The notes beneath the pieces are model-generated. The model worked only from the letters and a program-made list of their open reading frames with translations, was not told the DNA's origin and searched no databases. DNA of 64,000 nt from Xanthomonas melonis (lineage in GTDB: Bacteria > Pseudomonadota > Gammaproteobacteria > Xanthomonadales > Xanthomonadaceae), in NCBI RefSeq assembly GCF_020783655.1, contig NZ_JAJGQH010000008.1, forward strand, positions 124,001-188,000, written 5' to 3'. Both the position numbers and the translations under genes were made by a program. This document shows positions 1 through 8,070 of the stretch, in pieces; the stretch's first letter is position 1, and every line of letters starts with the position of its first letter.

Positions 1-1
1 G

Positions 2-106
2 TACGCCGACGAGATCGGCCGCAAGGGCGACGACGTCATCGGCGCCGTGATCGGCATGAAGCGCGCCCTGCGTCAGGGCATCGAGAGCGGAGCGGCCGGT
101 GCTTGA
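2..106 (+). CDS. Phage protein, C-terminal 34 residues only
   Basis: An open frame enters from the left edge and ends at TGA 104-106. The visible tail is short, begins with YADEIGRKGDD and ends in GAAGA. It is followed at once by the next start (ATG 108), so it is probably the preceding gene of the phage early operon. Too little is visible to name a function. Confidence 0.5.
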   Translation, partial: YADEIGRKGDDVIGAVIGMKRALRQGIESGAAGA

Positions 107-107
107 G

Positions 108-488
108 ATGGCCATCTACCGCGCGCCCCGGGCACCACACCCCGCCGGCCGCAAGACCATCAGCCTGGTTGCGCGGCAGCACATGGACGAGGCACTACGT
201 CTGCTCAATGGCGACACGCCTGGGCTCACTGGCGAGGACGCCCTGGCCGAACGTGAGCGACTGCGACGCGAGGATGCCGCGCGCGACGCAGTGCAGAGCG
301 AATTGCCGCTGCCCTGCGCCCCATCTCCCCGGGAGGCGACGAAAAGGGCGCGCGGGCAGGGCGGGGCACTGAATCTGAACGAGGGGGCGACCTGTTCAGC
401 TCCGGGCGATGGGTCCTCCTGGCCGACCCCCGATGCGGGTAATTCGGACCCCGTTCCTTTGGTAGATAGCGCGGCTGGAAGTTACTGA
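108..488 (+). CDS. Small hypothetical phage protein
   Basis: This 126-residue protein is basic at the N-terminus (RAPRAPHPAGRK) and has a charged helical stretch around residues 35-65; the last 50 residues are low-complexity and rich in Gly, Pro and Ser. The start could also be GTG 99, which overlaps the previous gene. Its stop abuts the ATG of the primase-helicase gene at 489, so the two are translationally coupled. I do not recognise the family. Position suggests a replication-associated accessory protein, but that is inference. Confidence 0.55.
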   Translation: MAIYRAPRAPHPAGRKTISLVARQHMDEALRLLNGDTPGLTGEDALAERERLRREDAARDAVQSELPLPCAPSPREATKRARGQGGALNLNEGATCSAPGDGSSWPTPDAGNSDPVPLVDSAAGSY

Positions 489-2900
489 ATGTTGGCGAAT
501 TACGACGATGTGCTCGGCCAGCTGCGCGATGCCGGCCTGATCCTCGACAGCCTGGATGCGAGCGGGCGCATGGTCCGCTGCAAGGTGGAAGGCTCGCGCG
601 AGCGGCGCGGCTGGTATGTGCTGCACGAGCTGCAGACCAACGGCGCGGATGTGCTGATTGTTGGCACCTACGGCATCTGGCGCGGTAACGACAACGGCGC
701 GATCAAGGTGGAGCTGCGCAAGCGCGACAGCGAGTTCACCGCCGAGCAGCGCGAGGCACTGAAGCGCCGGTTGGCGGAGGACCGCCGCCGCGCAGAAGTC
801 GCGCGGCAGGAAGAAAACCGCCGTGCCGCCGAACGCGCCACCCGCGCCTGGGGCAAGGCGCTGCATGATGGCGAGTCTGACTACCTCACCTCCAAGGGCG
901 TGCAGGGCTTCGGCTTGCGCTACGGTGGCTCGGGTATCGCGGTGGTGCCGCTGCTCGATGGCAATGGGGCCATCCACGGGCTGCAGTTGCTGCGCACGGC
1001 CAAACAGGCCGACCAGCAGCGCAAGCCGGTGAAGGAATTCTGGCCGGCGGGTCTCGCCAAGCGCGGGCATTTCCACCTGATCGGTGGCACGCCGCAGTGG
1101 ATACTGCTGGTGGCTGAGGGCTACGCCACAGCCGCCAGCTTGCACATGGCCACCGGCTACCCAGTGGCCGTGGCCTTCGATGCCGGCAACTTGATGCCAG
1201 TGGCCAGCGCGCTGGCCAAGCGTTACCGCAGCACCAAGGTGCTGATTTGCGGCGACGACGACGTGCTGCAGAAGTGCCGCGCGTGCAAGTCACGCCTGGT
1301 GCTCACCGAGCATCCGAAGACATGCCCCACCTGCGGGGAAGACCACAAGGCCGAGAACGCCGGCATGCTGGGCGCGAGCGCGGCAGCACTCGATGTGCAC
1401 GGCGCGGCGTTGCTGCCGGTCTTCGCGGAAGAGGACGCGCGGCGTGCGGCATACATCGAGCACGGCCGAAAAGTCAGCGACTTCAACGACCTGCACCTGG
1501 CCGAAGGGCTGCACGTGGTACGTGCGCAGGTGGAGGCTCGCATCACGGAGCTGTCCTGGCGTGCGCCGGTAGAGAAACGCGTCGCTTCCATCCCCAGCAC
1601 CGGGGGCGCGGGGAAGGCCCTGCTCAAGCCGATCGACAGCATCGACACGCTACTCAGTCGCTTCGCGCTGGTGTACGGGCAGGGTGGCACGGTCTTCGAT
1701 CACCAAGAGCATATGCTGGTGGCGCTGGGAGACATGCGCGATGCATGCGTGCGGCGCGAGCTGCACCGTGCGTGGTTGGAGAGCCCGCAGCGCGCCATCG
1801 TGCGCGTGCAAGAGGTGGACTTCGACCCGTCCGGCTGCAAGCCGGGCATCACCTGCAACCTGTTCGCCGGCTGGCCAACGGTGCCGCAAGAGGGCACCTG
1901 CGACAAGCTGTTGCAGCTGCTGTGGCACATGTGCGGCAACGAGGCCAACCAGCGCATGCTCTATGACTGGGTGATCAAGTGGCTGGCGTACCCGCTGCAG
2001 TACCCGGGCGCCAAGATGAAATCGACGATCGTGATTCACGGGCCGCAGGGCACCGGCAAAAACATGTTCTTCGACGAGTACATGAAGCTGTTCGGCGAAT
2101 ACGGCCGCGTGCTTGACCAGTCCGCCCTGGAGGACAAGTTCAACGACTGGGCGAGCCGCAAACTGTTCCTGCTGGCCGACGAAGTGGTGGCGCGCACCGA
2201 GGTGTATCACCTCAAGAACAAGCTGAAGGCCCTGATCACGGGCGACCGCATCCGCATCAACCCGAAGAACATCCAGGCCTACGAGGAAGACAACCACGCC
2301 AACCTGGTGTTCCTCTCGAACGAGGCCATGCCCGTCGTGCTCGAGGAAGACGACCGACGGCACGCCGTCATCTGGACGCCGGACAAGCTGCAGGCGGAGT
2401 TCTACCAAGAGGTGCTAGCGGAGATCCGCGCCGGCGGCACCGCAGCGCTGCACCACTACCTGCTGCAGGTGGACCTGGGCGACTTCACCAACGGCACCAA
2501 TCCTCCCATGACGGCGGCGAAAGCCGAGCTGATCAACCTGGGGCAAGACAGCCCACAGCGGTTCCTGGACGAGCTGTACGGGCAGGACATTCCTGGGCTC
2601 AAGCCGCGGCCGGCGCCCTCGAAGGAGTGGTACGAGGTTTACAAGGTCTGGTGCGGCCGCGAAGGCGTGAAGCCGGCTCCGTCACCCAAGTTCATCAACG
2701 CGCTGGTGCGAAAGCGTGGCATCACGCATCCCGATCGCGCGCGCAAGCGCTACCTCATCGAGCAGACCAGCCACGGACCACACGGGTTCCTGCTGCTGGG
2801 CAACGCGAATTGCCCGGACGAACAGACCGAATCGGCCTGGCTGGGCACCGAGGTGGTCGGTTTTCGCGGCGCCTTCAACGAATACAAGGGGCGTGCATGA
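489..2900 (+). CDS. Phage DNA primase-helicase (Toprim, zinc finger, DUF5906-type ATPase)
   Basis: This 803-residue protein should prime and unwind DNA for phage replication. The N-terminal part (about 110-240) resembles the Toprim-type primase module, including ILLVAEGYATA and a following VAFDAGNL segment. A CxxC-x12-CxxC zinc-binding cluster is at C263, C266, C279 and C282. The C-terminal half carries a helicase core of the DUF5906 type with Walker A GPQGTGKN at 518-525, followed by KLFLLADEV (Walker B-like). The combination is standard for replication proteins of temperate phages. The ATG follows directly on the stop of the preceding gene, and the stop overlaps the next start (ATGA). Confidence 0.9.
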   Translation: MLANYDDVLGQLRDAGLILDSLDASGRMVRCKVEGSRERRGWYVLHELQTNGADVLIVGTYGIWRGNDNGAIKVELRKRDSEFTAEQREALKRRLAEDRRRAEVARQEENRRAAERATRAWGKALHDGESDYLTSKGVQGFGLRYGGSGIAVVPLLDGNGAIHGLQLLRTAKQADQQRKPVKEFWPAGLAKRGHFHLIGGTPQWILLVAEGYATAASLHMATGYPVAVAFDAGNLMPVASALAKRYRSTKVLICGDDDVLQKCRACKSRLVLTEHPKTCPTCGEDHKAENAGMLGASAAALDVHGAALLPVFAEEDARRAAYIEHGRKVSDFNDLHLAEGLHVVRAQVEARITELSWRAPVEKRVASIPSTGGAGKALLKPIDSIDTLLSRFALVYGQGGTVFDHQEHMLVALGDMRDACVRRELHRAWLESPQRAIVRVQEVDFDPSGCKPGITCNLFAGWPTVPQEGTCDKLLQLLWHMCGNEANQRMLYDWVIKWLAYPLQYPGAKMKSTIVIHGPQGTGKNMFFDEYMKLFGEYGRVLDQSALEDKFNDWASRKLFLLADEVVARTEVYHLKNKLKALITGDRIRINPKNIQAYEEDNHANLVFLSNEAMPVVLEEDDRRHAVIWTPDKLQAEFYQEVLAEIRAGGTAALHHYLLQVDLGDFTNGTNPPMTAAKAELINLGQDSPQRFLDELYGQDIPGLKPRPAPSKEWYEVYKVWCGREGVKPAPSPKFINALVRKRGITHPDRARKRYLIEQTSHGPHGFLLLGNANCPDEQTESAWLGTEVVGFRGAFNEYKGRA

Positions 2901-3244
2901 CCACTGCGCCTATCGATGTGCGGGATGTGCGGGACGGTGTGCGGGCACCTGTGCGGGCCCAAATGTTTGTAGCAGTAAGCCTGTGCGGGATGTGCGGGCG
3001 TTTTACTTCCTACGTGGGCGCGGGCGCGTGGGCAGCCGTGCAAGACGCATTCGCGCAACGCCTCTCCCACGCGTGTGAGTGCCCGCACATCCCGCACATC
3101 CCGCACATCGCTACCGCCACGGGCGTTTCAGGCAATGCGCGTCCCGCACATGTCCCCGCACAGGCCGCACACGCTCACGCGCGCGCGTTTTTTCCTGTCT
3201 CGCTGGCCTTGAAAGAAATGGAAGAAGTGGAGCACTGGGTATGA
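2897..3244 (+). CDS. Hypothetical protein encoded across a repeat array
   Basis: A 115-residue frame overlaps the primase stop by ATGA and overlaps the small-terminase start by ATGA at 3241-3244, which is the usual sign of a coupled phage gene. However, much of its sequence (VRDVRDGVRAPVRAQ, CPHIPHIPHI) simply translates the repeated 8-mer TGTGCGGG and its complement. It has a CGMCG motif but no recognisable fold. It may be a genuine small protein, or the frame may be open only because of the repeats. Confidence 0.38.
   Translation: MTTAPIDVRDVRDGVRAPVRAQMFVAVSLCGMCGRFTSYVGAGAWAAVQDAFAQRLSHACECPHIPHIPHIATATGVSGNARPAHVPAQAAHAHARAFFPVSLALKEMEEVEHWV
2917..3162. repeat. Mirror-image array of the octamer TGTGCGGG / CCCGCACA
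   Basis: Six direct copies of TGTGCGGG start at 2917, 2926, 2938, 2950, 2982 and 2991. Five copies of the reverse complement CCCGCACA start at 3082, 3091, 3100, 3143 and 3155. Several are spaced 9 bp apart in perfect tandem. The two halves could pair into a large stem-loop. The array lies just downstream of the primase-helicase gene and just upstream of the small terminase gene, where lambda-like phages keep cos/packaging recognition sequences; an iteron-type replication origin is the other reading. Confidence 0.85.
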
Positions 3245-3822
3245 CGGACAACGATGTGGTGGTGACGGGCAAGGAGCTGGCGGCCTACATCGGCTGCCGG
3301 CCGTCTTACATCGTGGAGCTCAAGCGCAACGGTCGCCTGGTGCAGGCCGAAGGCGGCAAGGGCTACCTCAAGAGCGCTTCCCTGGCGCTGTACGAGCAGA
3401 CCCGCGACCCGTCGCGTGCCGGCGTTGCTGCGCGCCACACCGAGGCGCGCGGTGCTGCATTGGTGGGAGAGGGTAGCGACGAGCAGGACGACTCCGACGA
3501 GCCCCAGACCAGCGATGCCAAGCGCAGAGCCAAGGCGCTGGCGGACAGGGCGGAGACCGACGCACAGTTGGCGCAGATCGAGCTGGCCAAGGAACTCGGC
3601 AATCTGCTGCCGCGCGCCGACGTGGAGCAGGCCATCTCCGAAGCTGGCACTGGGCTGCGCGTAGCGCTCGAGCGCATCCCCGACACACTCGCGCCGCAGC
3701 TGGCCGCGGCCACCGACGAAGCCAAGGTGCGGCAGCTGCTGTGGGACGAGCTGACCCACGCGCTGGAAGAGATGAGCCGCGGCTTTCGATCAGCCACCAA
3801 GCCGGCGGAGGTGGAGGGGTGA
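3241..3822 (+). CDS. Terminase small subunit (Nu1/DUF1441-like)
   Basis: This 193-residue protein is the DNA-recognition half of the packaging motor. Residues 8-45 look like a MerR/Nu1-type winged helix (VTGKELAAYIGCRPSYIVELKRNG). A charged linker follows (about 65-100), then a helical domain with long Ala/Glu/Leu-rich stretches that would contact the large subunit. It stands directly upstream of a GpA-family large terminase and directly downstream of the octamer array, its likely DNA target. The start ATG 3241 overlaps the preceding stop. Confidence 0.82.
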   Translation: MTDNDVVVTGKELAAYIGCRPSYIVELKRNGRLVQAEGGKGYLKSASLALYEQTRDPSRAGVAARHTEARGAALVGEGSDEQDDSDEPQTSDAKRRAKALADRAETDAQLAQIELAKELGNLLPRADVEQAISEAGTGLRVALERIPDTLAPQLAAATDEAKVRQLLWDELTHALEEMSRGFRSATKPAEVEG

Positions 3823-3925
3823 GGTCGGACAACAAGCTGGCTCGCGGCGGCCTCGTTGCCAGCCACCGCCGAATCGAAGCCGATTCACTACGTGCGAGCC
3901 GCATAGTGCTGAAGCCGGTGCGTCG

Positions 3926-5881
3926 TTGCGAGGTTTCCCTTTGATTACATCGGCGACTCTCCGTATCAATGCGGTGCTTGCACGTGCGCTGCAGCCGCGC
4001 CGCCCACTGACCGTGTCGCAGTGGTGCGACGAGCACATGCGCTTGTCGAGCAAGGGCAGCAGCAAGCCAGGACGTTGGGTTACCGACCGCAACCCGCCGT
4101 TGCGCGAGCCGATGGATAGCATGTCGGCGCGTAGCCCGGTGCACGTCCAGGTATGCATGTTTCCCATTCAGTTCGGCAAGAGCCAACTGGCCACCAACAG
4201 CATGGCTTACTGGATGGACTACGCGCCCGCACCGATCATGTACGCGCTGCCGGGCGAGGCCTCCATGAACAAGTGGATCGCCCAGAAACTCAACCCCATG
4301 ATCGAAGTGTGCCCGGCCGTGCGGCGTGCGCTCAGCAGCACGGCCAGTCGCGACAGCGCCAACCAGCGCACCTTCAAAGACTTCGCCGGTGGTCAGCTCT
4401 ACGTGGAGCATATGGGTAGCCCGCAGCGGCTGAAGTCCACCACGGTGAAGTACCTGCAGGTCGACGAGATCGACGAGGCGCCGCAGCAACTTAGCACCGG
4501 CGATGACCCTATCAAGATGCTCGACGGGCGCACATCGGCATTTCCCACCACCTACAAACGCCAGTACATCAGCACGCCCGGCATCGCCGGCATCAGTCGT
4601 ATTTCCAAGCTCTACGACAAGAGCGACCAGCGCCGCTACCACGTGCCGTGCCCGCACTGCGGACATTTCCAGGCGCTCACGTGGAGCGGGCTGGTGTGGG
4701 CGCCAGATGCCAAGCACGCATGGTACGCGTGCAGCGAGTGTGGCTCAGCCATCGAAGAGCACCACAAGACCGACATGATCGCCGCCGGCCGTTGGGTGGC
4801 GGGCAACCCAGATTCGGACATCCGCGGCTACACGATCAATTGCCTGTACTACCAGTTCGGCCTGGGACCGCGTTGGGCCGATCTGGTGCGCGAGTGGCTT
4901 GACGCGCAGAACGATCCGGCTGCGCTCAAGACATTTATCAACGACCGCCTGGCCGAGACGTGGGAAGACCCGTCGATGCGCTCGGTCAAGCACAACGTCA
5001 TCGCCGACCGCGCAGAGCCGTACCGCCTGCGGCACGCGCCTCGCGGCGTCCTGGCCATCACGGTGGGTGTCGATACGCAGGACAACCGACTTGCGGTGCA
5101 TATCGTGGGATGGGGCAGGGGCATGGCTGCCTGGACGCTGGACTACGTCGAGCTGCCGGGCGACCCCGCCGAGGAGGCTGTGTGGGTGGCGCTGACCGAT
5201 CTTCTGAACCGCTCCATCGAGCGCGAGGACGGCATCCTGCTACGGCCACTGTCGATCGCCATCGATGCGGGCGGTCACCGCACGGAGGCGGTGAAGAACT
5301 ATGTGCGGCAACGCTTGGTCACGCGTCCGATGTGTATCTTCGGTGCGAAGCCGAACAATGCGCCCATCCTGTCCAAGGGCAAGCTTGCGGACGTCACCTG
5401 GCGCGGACGCACAGACAAGCGCGGCATCACCATTTATCACGTCGGCGGCGTGGCGGCGAAGCACTATCTCTACAGCCGTCTGTCTGCTGACGCCGAGCGG
5501 CAGGCCGATGCGCGGCTCGTGCACTTCAGCGACCAGCTGCCGCCCGAGTTCTTCCCCGGCCTGGTATCAGAGGTTTATAACCCGGTCAAGAATCGTTTCG
5601 AGAAGCGCGTCGTGCGCAACGAGCCACTCGATACGTGGGTGTATGCCTACGCTGCGGCGCATCACCCGGAAGTGCGCCTGCACCGATTCGGCAAGGCGGA
5701 TTGGGATGCGGTGGACCAACGGCAAATGACGGGGGCGCTCGTCCCGTCGGAAAATGATTCCCGTGGAACCCAGAGCGAGGCACCCGTCAGTGCTGGCCAA
5801 TCGGATTCCCGTGGAACCCTCGCCGCAACTCCGGTCAGAAATCGGGCGAGTGGGTTCGCGCGCGATGGGTGGGGACTCTGA
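3926..5881 (+). CDS. Terminase large subunit (GpA family)
   Basis: This 651-residue ATPase-nuclease drives DNA into the prohead and cuts genome ends. The Walker A-like element is FGKS with Lys85; a Walker B-like LQVDEID follows about 90 residues later. A Cys4 zinc-binding motif (CPHCGHF ... CSECG) lies mid-protein, as in many GpA proteins. The nuclease half contains GVDTQDNR and AIDAGGHRTEAV acidic motifs. Start codons are weak: TTG 3926 or TTG 3941; an open 41-codon leader from GTG 3820 overlaps the small terminase stop and may couple translation. The last 45 residues are low-complexity and contain a repeated DSRGT peptide. Confidence 0.92.
   Translation: MRGFPLITSATLRINAVLARALQPRRPLTVSQWCDEHMRLSSKGSSKPGRWVTDRNPPLREPMDSMSARSPVHVQVCMFPIQFGKSQLATNSMAYWMDYAPAPIMYALPGEASMNKWIAQKLNPMIEVCPAVRRALSSTASRDSANQRTFKDFAGGQLYVEHMGSPQRLKSTTVKYLQVDEIDEAPQQLSTGDDPIKMLDGRTSAFPTTYKRQYISTPGIAGISRISKLYDKSDQRRYHVPCPHCGHFQALTWSGLVWAPDAKHAWYACSECGSAIEEHHKTDMIAAGRWVAGNPDSDIRGYTINCLYYQFGLGPRWADLVREWLDAQNDPAALKTFINDRLAETWEDPSMRSVKHNVIADRAEPYRLRHAPRGVLAITVGVDTQDNRLAVHIVGWGRGMAAWTLDYVELPGDPAEEAVWVALTDLLNRSIEREDGILLRPLSIAIDAGGHRTEAVKNYVRQRLVTRPMCIFGAKPNNAPILSKGKLADVTWRGRTDKRGITIYHVGGVAAKHYLYSRLSADAERQADARLVHFSDQLPPEFFPGLVSEVYNPVKNRFEKRVVRNEPLDTWVYAYAAAHHPEVRLHRFGKADWDAVDQRQMTGALVPSENDSRGTQSEAPVSAGQSDSRGTLAATPVRNRASGFARDGWGL
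5756..5819 (+). repeat. Direct repeat of GATTCCCGTGGAACCC
   Basis: The 16-bp sequence GATTCCCGTGGAACCC occurs at 5756-5771 and again, identical, at 5804-5819 inside the 3' end of the large terminase gene. Each copy contains CCGTGGA, the reverse complement of TCCACGG, which reappears twice just beyond the next gene. Confidence 0.8.
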
Positions 5882-6213
5882 TGGCGCGCGCGAGTGAGTC
5901 AGCCGAACAATTGCGCGAGCGCATATTGCGCGCGATGCAGCGAGACATTGGCATCAGCGAGCAGATGGCGCAGCCGTTCATCGAATCAATCATGCGATGT
6001 TTTGCCGGTGAGCAGCCTTATTTTCCTTCGGTTGTGCGGGAGTATCCCGTGCTCCTGATTCGTTCCGCATTGGAGCAAGGCGAGCCGGTCAAAACCGTGA
6101 TGCGCACGTTCGATATCTCCCGTTCGAAGCTGCACCAGCTTTTCCCAGGCGGCCTTCCAACGCGTGAAAATCGGGGCGTGTCCACGGTTTCAATGAAATC
6201 AGCGACAAAATAG
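5881..6213 (+). CDS. Mor-like transcription activator
   Basis: This 110-residue protein resembles the Mor/C family of phage middle/late activators. The N-terminal half has the IGISEQMAQPFIESIMRCF ... GEQPYFPS pattern expected of the Mor dimerisation region. The C-terminal half has a helix-turn-helix-like segment, VKTVMRTFDISRSKLHQLF, at about 75-95. The ATG shares bases with the terminase stop (TGATG). Such a protein between terminase and portal could switch on the structural operon. A dyad at 6253-6281 just downstream is a candidate target. The family assignment rests on pattern resemblance. Confidence 0.6.
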   Translation: MARASESAEQLRERILRAMQRDIGISEQMAQPFIESIMRCFAGEQPYFPSVVREYPVLLIRSALEQGEPVKTVMRTFDISRSKLHQLFPGGLPTRENRGVSTVSMKSATK

Positions 6214-6281
6214 TTTTTCGGCCCTTACCAATCAGTAACTTACAAGGGGGTGTGTCCACGGTTTCATTTAGTTCGTGGACA
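6178..6281 (+). promoter_or_regulatory. Repeated GTGTCCACGGTTTCA boxes and a dyad TGTCCACG / CGTGGACA
   Basis: GTGTCCACGGTTTCA occurs at 6178-6192 and again at 6252-6266. The second copy forms a perfect 8-bp inverted repeat: TGTCCACG at 6253-6260 and CGTGGACA at 6274-6281, 13 bases apart. The sequence between 6214 and 6250 is non-coding and AT-richer than its surroundings. Repeated boxes plus a dyad in the only gap of this gene run suggest a protein-binding site or promoter control element for the structural genes, possibly for the adjacent Mor-like protein. Confidence 0.5.
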
Positions 6282-6305
6282 GTCCGGTCTATAGCCTGTG
6301 TATCT

Positions 6306-6521
6306 ATGACGACCGCACAGGAAATGCTCACCACATACCAGCAGGCAGAGATTGCCGTGCTGCAGGGGCAGAGCTTTCGATTCGGTGAGCGCATGCTCAC
6401 GCGCGCCGATCTGGCGGAGATCCGCAAGGGCCGCCAGGAATGGCAGGCCGCCGTCGATCGCGAGAGCAATGCAGGCCGCCGGGCTCGCTGGGCCACTGCC
6501 GATTTTGGCGGGCGCACTTGA
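6306..6521 (+). CDS. Head-to-tail joining protein (gpW-like)
   Basis: This 71-residue protein has the size and layout of lambda gpW: an N-terminal helix (MLTTYQQAEIAVLQGQSF), a short beta hairpin and a second helix (ADLAEIRKGRQEWQAAVDRE). gpW fills the portal vertex after packaging. The ATG at 6306 is preferred over an in-frame GTG at 6252, which lies inside the repeat boxes. Its TGA overlaps the portal ATG. Confidence 0.8.
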   Translation: MTTAQEMLTTYQQAEIAVLQGQSFRFGERMLTRADLAEIRKGRQEWQAAVDRESNAGRRARWATADFGGRT

Positions 6522-8068
6522 TGAGCAGTGCAACCCTCGCGCGCACGCGCTTGTCCACCGCGCTCGCCGCTGACCGCGCCATCCACGCGGCGGAAATGCG
6601 CGGTGCCGTGACGGCCCCTGTTGTGTCGCGCGCCCACGAGGTCACCCGCCCGTCGCGTAGCCGCAAGCTGGCGCGCGATTGGGGCAGCGGCAACGCCATT
6701 GCCGGTATGGATGCGCGGCAGCTGCGTGACCAGGCGCGCCACCTTGAGCGCGACCTGGACCTGGCCGACAACGCGCTCAATGTGCTGGTGCAAAACACCG
6801 TGGGTTCCGGCATCGACGTGCTGTCGGCGCCGCGCCTGCCCGGCCAGCCGATCAACCGCGATCTGGCCCTTCAGCTGGATGAGCTGTGGGACGTGTGGTG
6901 GGACGCGCCCGAAGTCACCCGCGCCCACGACTACGGCGCGTGCCAGCAATTGTTGGCGCGCAGCTGGCTGCGTGACGGCGAGGCGTTCTACCAGGACCTC
7001 GTCGGCACCGTGCCGTATCTGGAGCATGGCGGCGGCGTGCCGTACAGCATCGAGATGCTGGAAGCTGACCTGGTCCCGCTGGACTTCAACGACCCGGCGC
7101 GCAACATTCTGCAGGGTGTGGAGCGCAACGCTTGGGGCAGGCCGGTTGCCTACCACGTGTACAAGCAGCACCCTGGCGACCCGCTGGGCTGGACCACCGA
7201 AACCAAGCGTGTGAGCGCGGAGGTGATGCACTGCATCGCCAACCTCAAGCGGCTTCACCAGGTGCGCGGCCTGAGCGTGTTTGCCAGCGCCATGTCGCGC
7301 TTCGAAGACGTCAAGGACTACGAAGAGTCCGAGCGCATCGCGGCCAAGGTGGCTGCGTCGATGACGTTCCAGATCAAGAAGGGCTCGGGCGAGCTTTATC
7401 ATCCGCCCGGCGAGGGCCTGGGCGGCGTCGCACTGATGCAGCAGGGCTTGCCGGTGCGGGAGCTGCGTATGGCGCCCGGCGCCATCTTCGACGACCTGCT
7501 GCCGGGCGAATCCATCGAAAGCCTGGGCACAGATCGTCCCAACCCGAACGCAGCGACCTGGCGCAAAGAGCAGCTGCGCGCCGCAGCCGGTGGCATTGGC
7601 GTGAGTTACTCCAGTCTGTCGCTGGACTACAACGGCACGTACTCCGCGCAGCGCCAGGAGCTGGTGGAGAAGTGGGGCAGCTATCTGATGCTGGCCGAGC
7701 GCTTTATTGCGCTGTCGGTGCGCCCGCAGCGCCAGCGTTTTGTCGAGGCGGCGGTGTTGGCCGGCAAGGTGCGCTTGCCGCGCGGCTGGTCGTTGCGCCA
7801 CTTGGCCGCGTCGACCTACGTGCGCCCGATCATGCCGTGGATCGATCCGCTGAAGGAGGCCTACGCCAAGGGCGAGGCCGAGGACCGTGGTTGGGTGAGC
7901 CCGCAGCAGAACACGCTGCAGTACGGCAATAACCCCGACGAAGTGCTGCGCCAGCGCCAGGACTGGCAGCAACAGCAGCAGCAATTGCAGCCGGCTGTGC
8001 CGGTACCTGCGGAAACCCGGGCGCAGCTGCGCGCGGATCTGACGCGCGACATGTTGAGGGGCATCTGA
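6521..8068 (+). CDS. Portal protein (lambda gpB family)
   Basis: This 515-residue protein forms the dodecameric ring through which DNA is packaged. It shows lambda-type portal signatures: an N-terminal basic region followed by LARDWGSGNAIAGMD, the wing-domain segment LLARSWLRDGEAFYQD, and late motifs GGIGVSYSSLSLDYNGTYSAQR that are very typical of the family. The ATG overlaps the gpW-like stop. The C-terminal 30 residues are Gln-rich. It sits directly upstream of the protease-capsid gene, as in lambda and relatives. Confidence 0.94.
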   Translation: MSSATLARTRLSTALAADRAIHAAEMRGAVTAPVVSRAHEVTRPSRSRKLARDWGSGNAIAGMDARQLRDQARHLERDLDLADNALNVLVQNTVGSGIDVLSAPRLPGQPINRDLALQLDELWDVWWDAPEVTRAHDYGACQQLLARSWLRDGEAFYQDLVGTVPYLEHGGGVPYSIEMLEADLVPLDFNDPARNILQGVERNAWGRPVAYHVYKQHPGDPLGWTTETKRVSAEVMHCIANLKRLHQVRGLSVFASAMSRFEDVKDYEESERIAAKVAASMTFQIKKGSGELYHPPGEGLGGVALMQQGLPVRELRMAPGAIFDDLLPGESIESLGTDRPNPNAATWRKEQLRAAAGGIGVSYSSLSLDYNGTYSAQRQELVEKWGSYLMLAERFIALSVRPQRQRFVEAAVLAGKVRLPRGWSLRHLAASTYVRPIMPWIDPLKEAYAKGEAEDRGWVSPQQNTLQYGNNPDEVLRQRQDWQQQQQQLQPAVPVPAETRAQLRADLTRDMLRGI

Positions 8069-8070
8069 CT

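Noticed and set aside
6089-7984. Long minus-strand open frame opposite the portal gene
   Set aside because: Composition is that of a complementary shadow frame; the plus-strand portal protein is unambiguous.
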